Source of the DNA: Microcebus murinus
Taxonomy: Eukaryota > Chordata > Mammalia > Primates > Cheirogaleidae
Length of the DNA: 64,000 bases
Direction: 5' to 3'
Assembly (NCBI RefSeq): GCF_040939455.1
Contig: NC_134109.1
Span: 76,906,001-76,970,000 of the forward strand
Shown: positions 33,226-47,240 of the stretch, one piece after another
Position numbering within the stretch: the stretch's first letter is position 1
Layout of the letters: each line of letters opens with the position of its first letter
Translations under genes and position numbers: made by a program
Notes under the pieces: generated by a model
The model's database searches: none
Seen by the model: only the letters and a program-made list of their open reading frames with translations
Told to the model about the DNA's origin: nothing

Positions 33226-36070
33226 CCATGGAGGAGTTCTCAGATTTGTGGGCTAGAGATCAGTATGGAATAAATCATTTCATTATATGTACAACAGTAG
33301 CATCCCGTGGAGGGGTTTCCTTCATAGATACCTTTGGGTAGCATATTATGGAGCCTAGTAAATCTGCGATGTTTGCTTTTCAAAATGGAGGGAATAATAA
33401 CGATATCAAATATCATAAAGGAAACAATAAAGTTGGGCAAATATTATAGACTCCTTTAGACAAAAGACATTTCTTTTAACACACATAAACAACAAAATAT
33501 GACAGCAAAACATTTCTGTTTAAAATAAAAAGTATTTGCTTCCTTAAAAAAAGACTACAGAAAATGTTAGTTAGCAATTTAGTAGCATTTGGAAGGAGAT
33601 CATATCACTTACGAGAATATGTACAATTGAGGGACTATGAAAAGTTCGTAAAAACATAAATGTGTTGTTGGCTAGATGAAATGAAGTGAGACCTGTATTT
33701 ATTCTTTGTTCAGAATCACTTAGTAAATTTGGGGAAAATTTTATCTTGCAATGGAAGGCAATAGGTGACCAATGGTTTATTTATAGCTTAAAAGGTAGTT
33801 TAGAAATTGAGCACGATGCAAATTAAAGAAATACATAGCTATTGCATTGCAAATGCCATTAACTATTTTCTATTTTAGCTACTGGCATGAAAGCATACAT
33901 ATTTGACAAAAAAATTTTTTTGGCAAGGTAGGGTATTTAATTCTTCAGGTTTTCTTAGAAGTCACAGTTGAATCCAGAAATCAATTACAAAAGAGATCTT
34001 CTTTATTTTTATTTATTTATTTTTATAACAACACTTTCCATTTGTCCCTGAACAGGTTTTGCAAGAAGAAACTCTGCTCATTCTGTAGGCAGGTGGCTCC
34101 CTGATCTGCTGTTTCTGGAGCTTCAATCACTAGTGACATGCCTGCAATCCACAAAGTCCTGGGTGTCTCCTTTAGCTATCATCATCTGAAAGACATCTAA
34201 AAGGGTGTTTTAGTGCTTGAGAGCATTAGGTTTCATTTCTTGCATTCCACAATGTAAGTGGAAAAGTTGATCCACACTGACATGAAGGGCTCAATTCTGC
34301 ATGAACTTTTTGTTTTTCCACCAGAGGTAATCCTTCTTTTTTTTCTTTTTTGTGTAAGGCTCAAGTTCATTTAAAAGTTGTTGACTCTTTCCTAGAGACA
34401 TATAGCCCAGCAGAACTAAACTCATTCCAATGAAACTGACATCAACTAGCAGAAGAATGGCTATTTTTAATACTAGAGACACCTTTGCAGAATGACTAAA
34501 CTTGCTAAGCAGCAATATATAGAGACAGTGCACTGAGATCAAGAAGAGTCAATCATCAACCACTCCAGTTGTTTTTAAATAGACTTACTATGCTTTTTAA
34601 AAGAGTATTATTTCAATAAAACAATCCACAAATAAACACAAAACAAAAGGGCAAATGTAGAGACATATTGCAAGTAAGCATGCATACCAAAAAGGTAAGT
34701 GCAAATTAGATTTGAATATTCATGAGTCACAAATCATTGACAGTTTGAAATAATGCAAAACAGCTTTATAAATGAGGTTAAGGCAAGGGACATCAAAGAA
34801 ATGCATCGCTAAATCAATAGCAGTTTGATTGTGCATATACTTGTAAATTGCGGTTACAATTTTTGTGACATGGGAGAAAAAATACTGTGTATCTGATGAA
34901 GGAGGAAGACACATAAATATTCCTTTTGTATATTGTAGTTTTACAATTTGTCATGCACTTGGAGACCAGCCAGGTAGAGAGTGGTTGGGCATCATATTTT
35001 CCCCCAAAGACAGAGTTCCCTTTTCAGAGACAGAGTTTCAGGCCTATGCCCAAACAGCCCTTGCTTGTTCTGCTAAACAGAATTCATCGTGCAACGATTC
35101 TTGTAGCGTTGTTTTCTAAAATAAAGATTGGCACTTAGCACATATGACTTTAGAGAATGGCTTAACCTTAAATCCCTTCATAATAAAATAAATTCCACTG
35201 GACGGCATATAGTCTGTCTTAGCAAATATTTTTCTATTTAGAAAAGAACAGATGAATTCAAAGTATAAGAACGATTTGTAATACTTTGAAATGATTGGAG
35301 ATGTAAAATATAGATAACCTTATAATTTAAATCAAAATGTTTTCATTTTTGTTCAGCAGGTAACTAGTCACTAATTTAATATTGGTTCTTTTGTACCAGT
35401 GGCTTTTTTTTTGGTGTGGGGTGTACATACATGCTGCATATGTATGGAGAGATATTTTAAATGGTAGGACTTAGAAATTAAAGACTTGTTTAGGGCTTGC
35501 CTAAAATTATTAATAGAAACATTTCCAATTAATTTTTCTCAGTAGTTTGTATCTGGGATACTATTTGTAAATTATGAAGTATTTTTTCAGGACATTACTT
35601 TACAAGCCTCTTTATTGTGTCCTGTCTGCTTTCTTGGATAAGAGAAGTTAATGACATCATATGAAAATCATGGCACACAGTAATACTAATTTTGGAAGAG
35701 GCTGGGGAATTGGGATCTGTTTAGAAAATTAATCTATATCTTCTTGCTAGACTATTCTTTAAGGCAGACATTTATATTTGGGAGGTGAAATCCAGATGAA
35801 GCATATCTAGAAAAAGAGACTTCTGCGTTGTCTTCAATTTACTATTCTATTGGAAAAGAAGCTAAGATGATTTCTGTACTGTTAATAATTAAGAATATCA
35901 ATAAATTCCAAAGCAACGGCCTAGGTAAACTTTTAAGGTCTTTATATAAAGTCTATGATTATAATTTGTCAGTTTTGACTTAAGTAACATTTAGTGTTAT
36001 GTTTGTAAGCCATATCTCGTTATTTTTGTTTTATATATAAAAATTTCTTGAATCTCAAAAGTTATTAGCT
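33226..36070. other. AT-rich intergenic DNA
   Basis: No gene recognised apart from the doubtful retrocopy. No clear transposon. Confidence 0.45.
34000..34545 (-). pseudogene. possible retrocopy fragment of unknown gene
   Basis: On the minus strand an 80-codon open frame without an ATG start encodes a hydrophobic segment (about residues 20-48, e.g. KIAILLLVDVSFIGMSLVLL) followed by a Lys-rich tail. About 260 bp beyond it lies an A-rich run with AATAAA motifs (34008-34028 complement). This arrangement could be a decayed processed pseudogene, but I recognise no parent and no target duplication, and the A-run could be chance. Confidence 0.15.
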
Positions 36071-36076
36071 TACTTG

Positions 36077-36420
<344 letters not shown>

Positions 36421-36664
36421 TAGTAAATGTTTTGTCATGATATACTGTGAAGTTATTTAAATTATTTAAAGTTTTTTTACAACTGTTTAACCACAATATT
36501 TGATTTAATGATTGCTAATACCAGCCGTCTATATAGGCATACACTACTTTTCCCTCTAAATTCATTTCCATTAAGTCATAGCTTCTAAACTTTCTTGATA
36601 AGAAGGATAATTTACAGTATCTCTATTTTGATGATTTTGATTAAGTCCTTTATATGTGTGTATG

Positions 36665-36689
36665 TGTGTATATATATATATATATATAC
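36665..36689. repeat. (TA)n microsatellite
   Basis: gtgtgtatgtgtg followed by about ten ta units. Confidence 0.9.
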
Positions 36690-38350
36690 AGTTTTAAAAA
36701 TAATTTAATCTGTAAATAAAAACATAACACATTAGACTAACCAAGGACTATAAACATTATTGTTCTCCCTCCTTACAATCTATAAGATAAGAGGAAAGTC
36801 ATTTTAGTTTTCTTATGTCTTTTTAAAGTGGAGGAGATATTACACTGAACTTTCATTTCTATAGCAGGAAAGTGCCTGAGTAGCCAAATCCCTGAGATAA
36901 ATTTTTTTAACCATTTCCCTTGTCTAGCATCAAGAAGTTAGAGGATCTGGGAGCTGTCATTTCTGGTAATTCAATATCAAAATGAAAGAAAGATAGAATA
37001 AAATAAAAGACTTAGCATTGATTCTGAATTACTTAACAATGTATTACTGAATTCCAATGAAGTCTTGTCTTATCATGAAAAAGAAACAGTCTCTCTCTAT
37101 CCTAAATGTCACCTTGGGAGACCCTTGGACCTCATGCTCATTTTGCTATGTAAATAGAATTAATTTTATCTTGAAAGAACAGTGGAGTGGCAGTTAAGGA
37201 ACTTCTATTTCCTATTCTGCCACTAACTGCTGCTATGAACTTGCACAAAGTACTTCAGATTCCTTGGATCTCCGTTTTCTCAATTATAAAAGAGGAGATT
37301 GGTCTAGAAGTACCAATTTTCAAACTGTGCCTCTGAATTGCTAGAGTCTTGATGAGGGATGGAAGACTAGCTGGCTGAACTCAGAGCAAAGATCATCTAC
37401 TTTCTTTCTGGCTTGCATATTGATCTTAGCAAAATTTAATTTGAGAGAAGAAAATGACCTAAAAAGTTTGAAAACTATTACATTAAGAAAAGATTTCTTT
37501 TGGCTTGATAATTCTAATCTGCAACCCAATTTGTTCCGTAACTATTCCAGTGAATATTGGATTGAGAAGAATTGTCATGTTTTTGACTTTTCCTTTTAAG
37601 TAGAGGTAGTAAAAACAATTCCTAAACCTCATACATCGAAGCCTAAAAAAGACAAACCAGAAGGCAAAATCTTAGTACAATTTTAACTGAACTTATACAT
37701 GATGTCAAGACAACTACTTAACATGATGTGACAACTCTCAGCTAGGCCTGCTCTTACCCTGGACCACATGCTGCATAATTCCAGAGGGCACCATCATATT
37801 ATAGTTTAACTGAATGATGCTCTTGAGTGATGTTGAGCAAAGCATCACCTATGTGGCTATCCCAGACTTGGCTGCTTCTTCATTTGGCCAATAGCTACTT
37901 CTCTTTCAAAGTCTACTTCAGAGATCCTAGAGTGTTCCACGCCATGTTACTAACTCCTTTCTTCAAGAATTAATTGTTCCCTCATCTGTGATTCAGGGCA
38001 TTTTGTTTTAACCTTTTCTAGAATACTTATGTCACTGTATTATAGTTGATTGTATCTGTCTCCCTTGTTAGGTCTTGAGCTTTTAAAAGGCAGGAGCTGG
38101 ACGTTAATTGTTTTTGAATTCTTGACTCAGCACAATTCTTGGGACTTTGAAATACCCAAAATGAGCATTCTATGGAAAAATGAGCAGCAAATTTGTAATA
38201 AATTATTCACACAAACAATACTACTTAAGTAATTTTCTTTCAAGAACTTGATAGAAGATGATAGTGGTTCTCTCTTTTTACCGTATGTATTCAATCATTC
38301 GATTCAATGCAACAAATACTGTACTCATTGTGTGCTATTCTACATGTTAA
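36690..38350. other. intergenic DNA with a MIR relic
   Basis: A MIR-type piece in sense at about 37178-37320 (tgccactaactgctgctat, cttgcacaaagtacttcag, ccgttttctcaattataaa). The rest is unassigned and holds no gene. Confidence 0.45.
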
Positions 38351-38537
38351 GGGAGTGTCATTTTTCTTTTTTTTCAAAACAGATTCTGGGTCTGTCACTC
38401 CTGATAGAAGAGTACAGTGGTGTCATGATAACTCCACTACAACCTCAAACTCCTGGGCTCAAGTGATCTTCCTGCCTCAGCCTCCCAAGTAGCTGGGACT
38501 ACAAGCACACACCACCATACTTGGCTAATTTTTTCTA

Positions 38538-38540
38538 TTT

Positions 38541-38577
<37 letters not shown>
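38538..38577. repeat. A-run plus (TA)n
   Basis: About 14 A followed by about 11 ta units, at the junction between Alu and L1. Confidence 0.9.
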
Positions 38578-38790
38578 TTTATTTCAGATTACTATGGGGG
38601 TACAAATGTTTAGGTTACATACATTGCCTTTGTCCCACCCAAGTCAAAGTTACAAACCTGTCCATCTCCCAGATGGTGTGCACCATACCCATTAGGTGTG
38701 AATATACTCACCTCCCCATCCCCCCCACCTGCCTGAATGTTACTACCATACGTGTACATAAATGTCGGTCAATTAATACCAATTTGATGA
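38578..38790 (-). mobile_element. L1 3' end, antisense, inside the Alu
   Basis: Reads tatgggggtacaaatgttta, ttgcctttgtcccacccaa, cccagatggtgtgcaccat, ctgaatgttactaccatac, the complement of a primate L1 3' UTR. It is close in kind to the fragment at 41035-41436. Confidence 0.85.
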
Positions 38791-38884
38791 GACCAGCCTG
38801 AGCAAGAATGAGACCCCATCTGTTCTAAAAATAGAAAAATTATTATAGGCATGAGCCACTGCACCCAGCCAGGAGTGTCATGTA

Positions 38885-41030
38885 TGAACTTCATCCAGGG
38901 AGTAGGGGAGTTAATAAGACCTATATCCTTTATAATTAAAATATGAGGCAGTATATAATTAGTGCTGTATTATAAGCATGTCCAAAGTGCTTGGGAAACT
39001 TTAGGGTCTGGGATTCATTTAAAGATTGCACATAGAATCAATACTTTAGTTTGAGGAGCAATGGGATTTCAGCAGGCAAAAATACAGAATAGGGCAAGGG
39101 CAAGGTATAGCATTGTAGGTGATTGGGATTACGTGGTACTTGAAAATGATTACATACTAGATACAGAAGTAGTATAGATTTTGCAGTATTTGGGTAGAAG
39201 CCTTAAAAATTAGATAGAAGATTTACTTAAATAATGTACTAAAATGTTTAGAATTACTTCCATGGAAAATCAGAACTCATCAAAAGAGAAGCAAAAGAAG
39301 AAAACCTCTGGTTTACACAGCTTAGTCGTGTAGTACCACCTAGAATGAATTGAAGGGCAAACTTTAAAGATAGGGAGTCAGTTTAAGCAAAAGTTAATCT
39401 GAGGATTTAATGTGGAATGTAGCTATGGAAAAAGAAAGGAGAGAATGAATGTGACAGTAAGATAAACTAAAGAAGAAGTTGACAATATTTCTGAAATATA
39501 CTAAATAGAAGATACATAAGTGGTATTATGCTAAGATTATTACATGGACCTTCAATCTGCTAATATTAATTTTCAACACCTTTGGTGCCTTCAATGTCAT
39601 AAAAAATATTAAAGGAATTAATCATTAGTACATATTCATGTTTATTTTTTACTGAGGTGGTAATGTTATTCCTAAATCTGTTGTCACACTTGTCACACTT
39701 GCCATTAGGTAATCAATCTATCAAGAATCTTATTCACCATTCAAACATCCGATTCCTTAAAATGTTCTATTTTAGGGTTCTGGCCTGGAATATTTCTTAG
39801 TAACTTTAAAACAGAACTCAAAAACACCCATACTGATAACATATGTAAATTTAGAACACTCTAACTTTAGTGCAAATCTGAGTTATCATCTAACATTTTA
39901 TTTAAAATAATCATAAGCTATATTTTGCTGGTACATTTTGGCATGGACACTCCTAAATGCTAAATGAAAGCTCCCATCTTAAGTTTTAAAATGTTGACTC
40001 CAGGGTTGATGGTGTTGGTACAGGACACAAAGATTGGATGTGCCTGTGTGCTAAGGGGAGAAGTTCTGGAGAAGAAAAAAGAAGCAGGTACACACTTGCA
40101 GCTAGTTTGCTGCTGAGTAACTGCAGATTCTGCTGTTTATTGGCAATGACTGGGGCTGGAGTCCTCTTTGGAATGCAGGAGAAAAGGAGATAGAGAATGA
40201 AAGGGCGGATGCCTCAGGGATCCATCCCCTGGTCTCATTCCGTCTTACTCTCCAAGAACCCCTGGGACGCCCTCTCTCCCTGACCCCATTCATTCCCCCT
40301 CTAGGACTTGCTCATCTTCAGATCTTGGAGACAGGCCAAGTGGAGTGGCTCAGTAATTTGAGGGATCTTTCTCTTAATCATATACTCAGACGTTTAACAA
40401 ACAGTTATCTAGATGCCGATCCTATCTTTGAGTAAGGGGGTCATATAAACTTTATAAGTTAAAAAAATGTTTTCTTTTTCTTTTTTTAAAAAAACAATCT
40501 CTCGAAAAGGAAATATAACACATTTCCTTTGACACCCTTTCTGGAATCCAAAATCTTTTACTATGTGATTGGAAAACATCATTTATTAAAAGTGAAATTT
40601 ATGTGCAGAGCACTGAATAGGATTTTATTGACATATGCAGGTGAAAGGATTCTCATTCTTTATGACATTTTGGGTTATTTTGGTAATTGAATACTAATAA
40701 TACAGAAAATTCAGAATGACGTTATCTATGAAGGAACAGAGGGAAGAAGAATGGGTTGAGGACGAGCTCGAGGTCCCACACATACTGGTAACATTTTATT
40801 CTTTTAAGTTGGGCATGGAATACACAGATGTCCACCTTATTTATTCACTCATTTGTGTTTTTGCATGTAGGCCACAAATACTATTTTATATCTTTTTAAT
40901 ATTTGATATAATTATTTAAAGGAGAGAATTATATGGTACAATTAATGGTAACAGTAATAAAGTCATTATTATTTTTAAATATCAGGGCTGTGGAAGTAAG
41001 TAATTAACTGTTTCTCAAAGCATCCCAAGT
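38885..41030. other. AT-rich intergenic DNA, no gene recognised
   Basis: No coding gene; transposon identity not recognised. A GC-richer patch at 40150-40300 yields a shadow frame only. Confidence 0.45.
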
Positions 41031-41034
41031 TTTG

Positions 41035-41436
41035 TGTTTTATTTTATTTTATTTTTTTTATTTTGACATATTATGGGGGTACAGATTTTAAGGTTTCAAT
41101 AAATGCCCTTTCCCCCCTCCCTCCACAAGTCTGAGTTTCCAGCATGGCCATCCCCCAGATGGTGCACATCTCACTCATTATGTATGTATATACCTGCCCC
41201 AATCCCCCCTGCCCAATACCCTATTACTATAGTACCTATGTGTCCACTTAGGTGCTGCTCAGTTAATACCAGTTTGCTGGTGAGTATATGTGGTGCTTGT
41301 TTTTCCATTCTTGGGATACTTCACTTAGTAGTATGGGTTCCAGCTCTAACCAGGAAAATATAAGATGTGCTATATCACCGTTGTTTCTTAGAGCTGAATA
41401 GTACTCCATGGTATACACATACCACATTTTATTAAT
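41035..41436 (-). mobile_element. L1 3' end, antisense, 5'-truncated
   Basis: Starts with the complement of an A-rich tail (41036-41064), then attatgggggtacagattt, ccatcccccagatggtgca, ttgggatacttcacttagt and tagtactccatggtataca. It is truncated inside the ORF2 end. Confidence 0.9.
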
Positions 41437-41439
41437 ATG

Positions 41440-42850
41440 TTGTATTTTAATCTATTAAATAAATAGGGTATTAAATATTATGAGGAAATGGGAAATATAA
41501 AAACAGTAAGAATACCTAAGGCTAGTGCTAAAGAATTCCAACTCTTCCAGTGACTCCTTGCCTGAGTGAGGCTGGCTATGTGAACAGGGACACTGGTGTC
41601 TGTTTTGCAGAGGAGAAGACTTGACACCCAGCCTTGGGGTGTGTACTTTGCAGGGCACTTCTCAGGGTTCAAATCAGAGCATAGTCATTCTGCCACATGA
41701 TGTCAACCAGTTGTCCTTAGTTTCAATACAATTATCGTGGAATCATTTTCTTTCAAAAGTATAGATTAACATTTATGTATTGATCAAGACTAGTATAAGA
41801 CCGAGAATGGTGAATGGCTGACTTTGTTTTTGAAAATATTCAATAGAGGCAGCAGTGGGGTCTGTTTCCTCAGGAATTCAGCTTAGTGAGCAGTACTATG
41901 TGTTTGTTTCTGTCCTTCCTGTTCAATCTTTGTTTTTCTTTGGGTAACTCCATTTGCTCTGAATAGTTGGAAAAAAAATGCCTTAGGGTTTATTATGAAG
42001 TGGGATCCTAATTCAGGCTGAATTAAAAGTAAACTACATTCCCTGGGTACATTCACAACTTTAGGTCTCTTAAAACTGAAATGGAGCTGAATCAGTAGCC
42101 TAAAGGTAAAAACCTCTAAATCCCTTTATTACCCAAACCCCTATAATCTCTTTGTTGTAACCAAGTATACACAAGAATGGTAAGAGAACTTCCCAGTTAA
42201 CATGTCAAGAAATCTCTACCTCAGATAAGAATCAAGCGCTTTGGGTTTACTCTCTTCACAAAATATTTAAAACCTAAAGAGATCATTTAGATGTTGTTTA
42301 TTTTGATGACCAGATAGATTCTTTTGTTGTGTAAAAGCCACTTGCCCATTTTGCCTTCTTAGGGAATTTTTGTTCTAGCACCCTATCATTATTTGCTACG
42401 AAACTTCATATCTTTTGTTTGAAGTATCTAAAAATAAAAGTAGTTGTTTAATTTTCTCTCGAGCTTAATTTGGCAATTATCAAATCACTTTTGTCAATAC
42501 AACAACTGAATCAGATGTGACCTAGACGTCAACATTTTAAAAAGCCTCTGTAGCCTTTCTTATTATTTCAAGTTATAGTAGCTACAAGCAAAATCTTGAT
42601 TGGATCAATAAGAAACAAAAATGTACTCTCCTCTGTCATTTCAAAGTCATCTATTAAAACAACTCAAATATAAAATTCAACTGCATTGGAATACAAATAG
42701 AACAGCATAATGAGGCTTATGTTTAGAAATGCAAAGAGCATTTTGGAAAGTATTTTAGGAAGAATTAATCCAATTCTAACTATTAATATTCTTCCATCAT
42801 TTGATTTTCATTCTTGGACATGTGGATGCCATAAAAAGTGCTATGTAAGC
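41440..42850. other. intergenic DNA, no gene recognised
   Basis: Unique AT-rich sequence; nothing assignable. Confidence 0.45.
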
Positions 42851-42851
42851 T

Positions 42852-42858
42852 TCTTTCT

Positions 42859-42934
<76 letters not shown>

Positions 42935-42936
42935 TG
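42852..42936. repeat. (CTTT)n microsatellite
   Basis: About 20 nearly perfect tttc units. Ser/Phe/Leu-repeat frames across it are artefacts. Confidence 0.97.
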
Positions 42937-42939
42937 TCT

Positions 42940-45900
42940 TTTTTTCTCATCCTAGTGCTGACACCCCTTGCTATATAGTGAAGCACTTCAGGAAATCATA
43001 CTTTTCCCTCAGACATATACAGCTGATGTGAATATTGAAATGATATAGAGGATCCAGGAAGAATAACCTTTGAAATAATAATAGGGTATGTGAACTCATA
43101 TTTAATTAGGTTCTTGGTAAGTATGCAGTGTATTGTTAATGACTGCTTATTTACTCAGAAACTATGTTTGTTTTTAGAAAATTAATTTTATGATGTAATT
43201 TAGAATAATACTTAGTTTTCTTTAATTGTTGAAAAGGCACTAGCAATATTGTGTTACGTGCTATGCTGAATGGCCACTGCTAAGACTACACAGCAAAATA
43301 TGTAAGATGGGTAATTAGCAGCATTCATTTTGCTTTACTATTCCTTATGGTTCCAAACACTAGAAAATACCATTGAAAGCTTAAAAATTGTTACATATGG
43401 CTGGAACCCAAAGTTATTTTTTGCTGTCATTGTAAGGAGTGCTGTGCATCTTATATATCTCGGTATCCTATGTACAGAAAGTGACATCTACTGGAGAAAG
43501 CAGAACTGAATATTTACTTTCCAAACTATTTTTCTGCTAAACTTCTAGGCAAGTTGCGCTATCCTCAAGATTATCCAAAACTTATAAAACAAAGAAAGAT
43601 TTTATTTATTTCAGGTGTAAAGCCTGGCTTGTTTCAGCTATCATTTTCTTACCGATGCCCTTTGGGAAGAGAGGTTATGGGGCCCGTGCAAATTATCTCA
43701 TAAGAAACATGATTGAAAACTTCTGGAAAACACAACTATACCATATCCGCTTAAAGGTGGAATTGAGATTCTAAGTAACCATAAGCCACTGAGTGGTGGA
43801 TTTGAACAGGACCCCATTGTAGCAATTAGTCTGAAAACTTGTTTGGAAAATGTGTAACTTCCTTACATGATCTGGAAATAGCAGTTGTAAAACGAAGTAT
43901 GGGGTTAGAATATGCAGTTTCTTTCCTGGTGGAAAGGTATCCCTACATTACTTTGCAGCCTAATCGTTAGTATTTATTCATGTTAATGAGATGTCTCTAA
44001 CTCCATGATCTAATCAAACTGCTGTTCCTAGGGTGTAGGGGGGAATACTACCCAGGTGTTTTTGCCTTGTGGTCAAAACTAAGAAATGACCTAGAGCCCT
44101 GAAAGACAGAAATGACCTCGGCTTCATTCTTGTGACAATAATTCCAATTCTTAAAGTAATCACTTTCTCTTACAGAGGACAAAAGCCTTTCTTATCTTAA
44201 TGGAAGCTACTGTGGTGGCCATTTTCAAGACTTAAAAAGTGAGGCACAGCTACATTGGTTCAGTTGGTTCTTTAAGACTGTGGCAGTGACTAGAAGTCCT
44301 GTTTCTTCAGTTCTAATCTGTTACCTACATGGTATCTCCGAGGCTATTTCCATATTTAGATTATGCTATATAATCCTCTGTAGTTTAATGTCAGATTTCC
44401 TCCTTCCAATTGTATCATTATATTTTAAAATTTTGATTTCGTTTTTTTTTTGTAACAATGCTCTCTCACTCCCTCTGCTGGCTTTGCTAATTAGCAAAAC
44501 CAGTGCCTAAGTAGTCCTGACCAGAATCAGTGACGAGTGGATGATGGTAGAGCAGACTCTGTTTTGTGTTTGAAGCCAACAAGAAAATCATGTTGAATAG
44601 CCTCCATGTGAAACAAAGAGGCCAAAAGAAAATATGTTCATAGGTGGTGAAAACAAAACAAAACAAAAAGCAGGATTATTTTTATACTTTTAAGAAAGAA
44701 TTTAATGAAAAGGACAATTCACAAATCTTAAAAATGTGTCCATTTTCTGCAAACAATAAAACCAGCTATTCATATTCTATTAAAATGTATATGTATTCAG
44801 AAAAAGGGGCCTAAAAAACCCCAAGATGCGTCAATTTTGTATCTCAGCGTTTACACACTGGAGGATTAAATGAGAGGTTGTCTGGTTTTGTTGGTAGGAC
44901 CCTGAACCTGGATTAGATACAGAGCTGTCCGATGGATCAGCTCCCCACATCCTACAGAGTTCCATTATGGAGTTACAAGGAGAATGACAGCACTTGGCAA
45001 ATCCCAGGCCTAATCACAGCACAGAGAAGTGACTTTTGGAAGGTACATTACGAAGCAATTAGGACCCATTTAATAAATTACCCCTTATGGAACACTTTGA
45101 ACCCTAGTGGTCTGAAGAGGTTAATGCACCTCTCACAACTGAATGCTACTCACTTTCCAGGGGTAACTTCAAGGCCACGGTTAATCCAAACCTTCTTCTC
45201 ATCTATGGCCTCTCACTCTTGAGCCACTCCCGTAGCCTGGCATCAGTAAGCCCCCAGGCTTGTGCTTCCCGCTCTGCATACCGCATGCCTCATTTTCTCA
45301 GGCTGAAGCCACTGGGCGCAGTGTTCGCTAGGCCAGAAGACTTTTGTGCTGCACATTAACTTCCTTCTTTGGCTTTCATGCTTCCTATTTGGGAGCCTCT
45401 CTGTTTTTCTTATTTATAGAGAGTTTTAACTTCTGGATTTAGTTTAAATGTTACATCTGATGTAATATGCTTTCCTCCAAAATTGTTGAGTAGCAACCAC
45501 ATTTTAAGTGAATCCAATACACAAAATTAGATTTTAGGATATTATTAAATTTGGAAAAAAACCACAGTCGATGTATATTTGTAAACTGGAATCTTAACTA
45601 TGGTTAGACACTAAAAAACATCTAAAATATAACTAAGGAAGGAAAAGCTTTGTTTGATGCTAGGACATAATTAGACTTCTTAGGTTTTTATTTTAATTTA
45701 AATTCGACTTGAGTTTTTGGAATGAAAATGCTGATGAAACACTAAGCACTTTTATTTAAAAAGATGGCCAAAAAAATGGAATTGGAGGAGATAGAAATAT
45801 CAAAATGTTACTGTGCATTTGTAATGGCTGTCGTTGCTATAACGTGCCATTGGGCTGCTGAATGATATTCCTGTAAATCATGATCAAAATCATCATGATT
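42940..45900. other. intergenic DNA, no gene recognised
   Basis: No transposon recognised. The segment 44890-45330 is more GC-balanced and unique, and carries a 96-codon plus-strand frame starting ATG GAT CAG CTC. It has no recognisable domain and is probably chance. Confidence 0.4.
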
Positions 45901-45904
45901 TCTA

Positions 45905-46170
45905 GCACATTTATTTAATGTTTATTCTATCCAAAGCTCTGTTGAGAGCTACAGGAGATGAGTAAGACATAGCCTGTGGCTTCAAGAAGCTTATAATTGT
46001 ATTGTAGAGCTAGGATTTAGGTATGTGGAAAAATAAGCATAAGGAATGGAAGATTACAATAAACACCAAGTTTGTTTTCACACAGAAGTGACTAAAGGAA
46101 TTTAGAGAAGGAAGAAGAGCCTCTATTCAAGAAGGCTTGATGGAGAAAATGGAATTTACTCAAGCTCTTT
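45905..46170 (-). mobile_element. L2 LINE fragment, antisense
   Basis: Contains catttatttaatgtttatt, gagatgagtaagacatagc, cttcaagaagcttataatt and gactaaaggaatttagaga, matching the L2 3' complement in order. Diverged. Confidence 0.5.
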
Positions 46171-46939
46171 GTTAGGATTTTGATAAGAAAGCTAAAAAAT
46201 TTTTAAAAAATGCTCCAACATTGAGAAATAATTAAAGTTGCCTTCAGTTGTGTCTGTGAACATATTTTGTGGAATATGTTTGGGAAGATATGTTTGAGAG
46301 ATGGCTTTTCAACACAAGAACAGACATCAGTGAGTTTTTTAGAATGTTGTACTTTACTTTTAGTACATACAGGAAAATAAGTAAGGGAAAACGGATTGGC
46401 AGTTAAATAATGTAATAATGTAGAAAGTATTGGCTGTTATCCACTTGATAATCAGGATATATTTTAAAGTTTTTGATAAAGCTAATATAACTATAAAACA
46501 CCAAGATAACGTTCCCTAGAATATATAGTGATTCACTAGATGAATCATGCCTTTTTAAAATTTCTGTTTCTTTCATTGTACCTTGGAGACTTTCCATATT
46601 ATAAACTATGTTTCTTACATGCCTATAACAAACAAAGACAGTGTCTGGAAATCCAGCTTCTACCTGAAGCTAGAGTATTAATGCACTGTGGGTTTATATG
46701 GTCTGAAAGCCTTTTATATTTGTGCTATGTGACTTGATTCTTATCTGAACTTTAAAAAAAATTTAGGCTAGACATATTACATATTCTTCATCATGTCATA
46801 GTTTCAAAGGTTTCTGGACAGACCTGAGTATTTTGTGGCACACATGATATGGTATGCCGCTGGGCAAGACTTCACTTGTTGTGTCTTGAAAGCAACCTCT
46901 ATTTTCACAGGAGAGCTGCAAATCAAAAGTGTCCTGCAA

Positions 46940-47240
46940 TTTTTTTTTTTTTTTTGAGACATCGTCTCACTTTGTTGCCCAGGCTAGAGTGCAGTGGCGT
47001 CCTCATAGCTCACTGCAGCCTCAAACTCCTAGGCTCAAGTGAATCTCCCACCGCAGACTCCTGAATAGCTGGGACTATAAGCACATGTCTCCATGCCTGG
47101 CTAATTTTTCTATTCTTTTTGTAGAGATGAGGGCCTTGCTTCTGCTTAGGCTGGTCTCAAACTCCTGGTCTCAAGTCATCCTCCCTCCTCAGCCTCCCAG
47201 AGGTGCTAGGATTATAAGCATGAGCCACCATACCTGGCTG
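46940..47240 (-). mobile_element. Alu SINE (older, AluJ-like), full-length, antisense
   Basis: T-run, gagacatcgtctcactttg, gcagcctcaaactcctagg, right arm, and gctaggattataagcatga to cctggctg. It lacks the strepsirrhine right-arm insert. Many CpG sites have decayed. Confidence 0.93.

Larger units (their letters stand above)
38362..38871 (-). mobile_element. Alu SINE interrupted by L1 and an inverted Alu piece
   Basis: Antisense Alu 38362-38537 (ttcaaaacagattctgggt ... cttggctaattttttctat), then A and TA runs, then an antisense L1 3' end. Next comes a sense-orientation Alu piece (38791-38840, gagaccagcctgagcaaga ... atagaaaaatta), and then the antisense Alu end (38843-38870, ttataggcatgagccactg). 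The direct repeats ggagtgtcat at 38352-38361 and 38872-38881 flank the whole, so the outer Alu arrived first. Confidence 0.8.

Noticed and set aside
41103..41363. 86-codon plus-strand frame with Pro-rich start
   Set aside because: It lies entirely in the antisense 3' end of an L1.
42710..42986. Phe-Leu-Ser / Lys-Glu-Arg repeat frames
   Set aside because: Translation of the CTTT microsatellite.
44932..45222. 96-codon ATG frame in unique DNA as a small gene
   Set aside because: No domain, no promoter signal, no splice context, and not recognised. Length is within chance for this composition.
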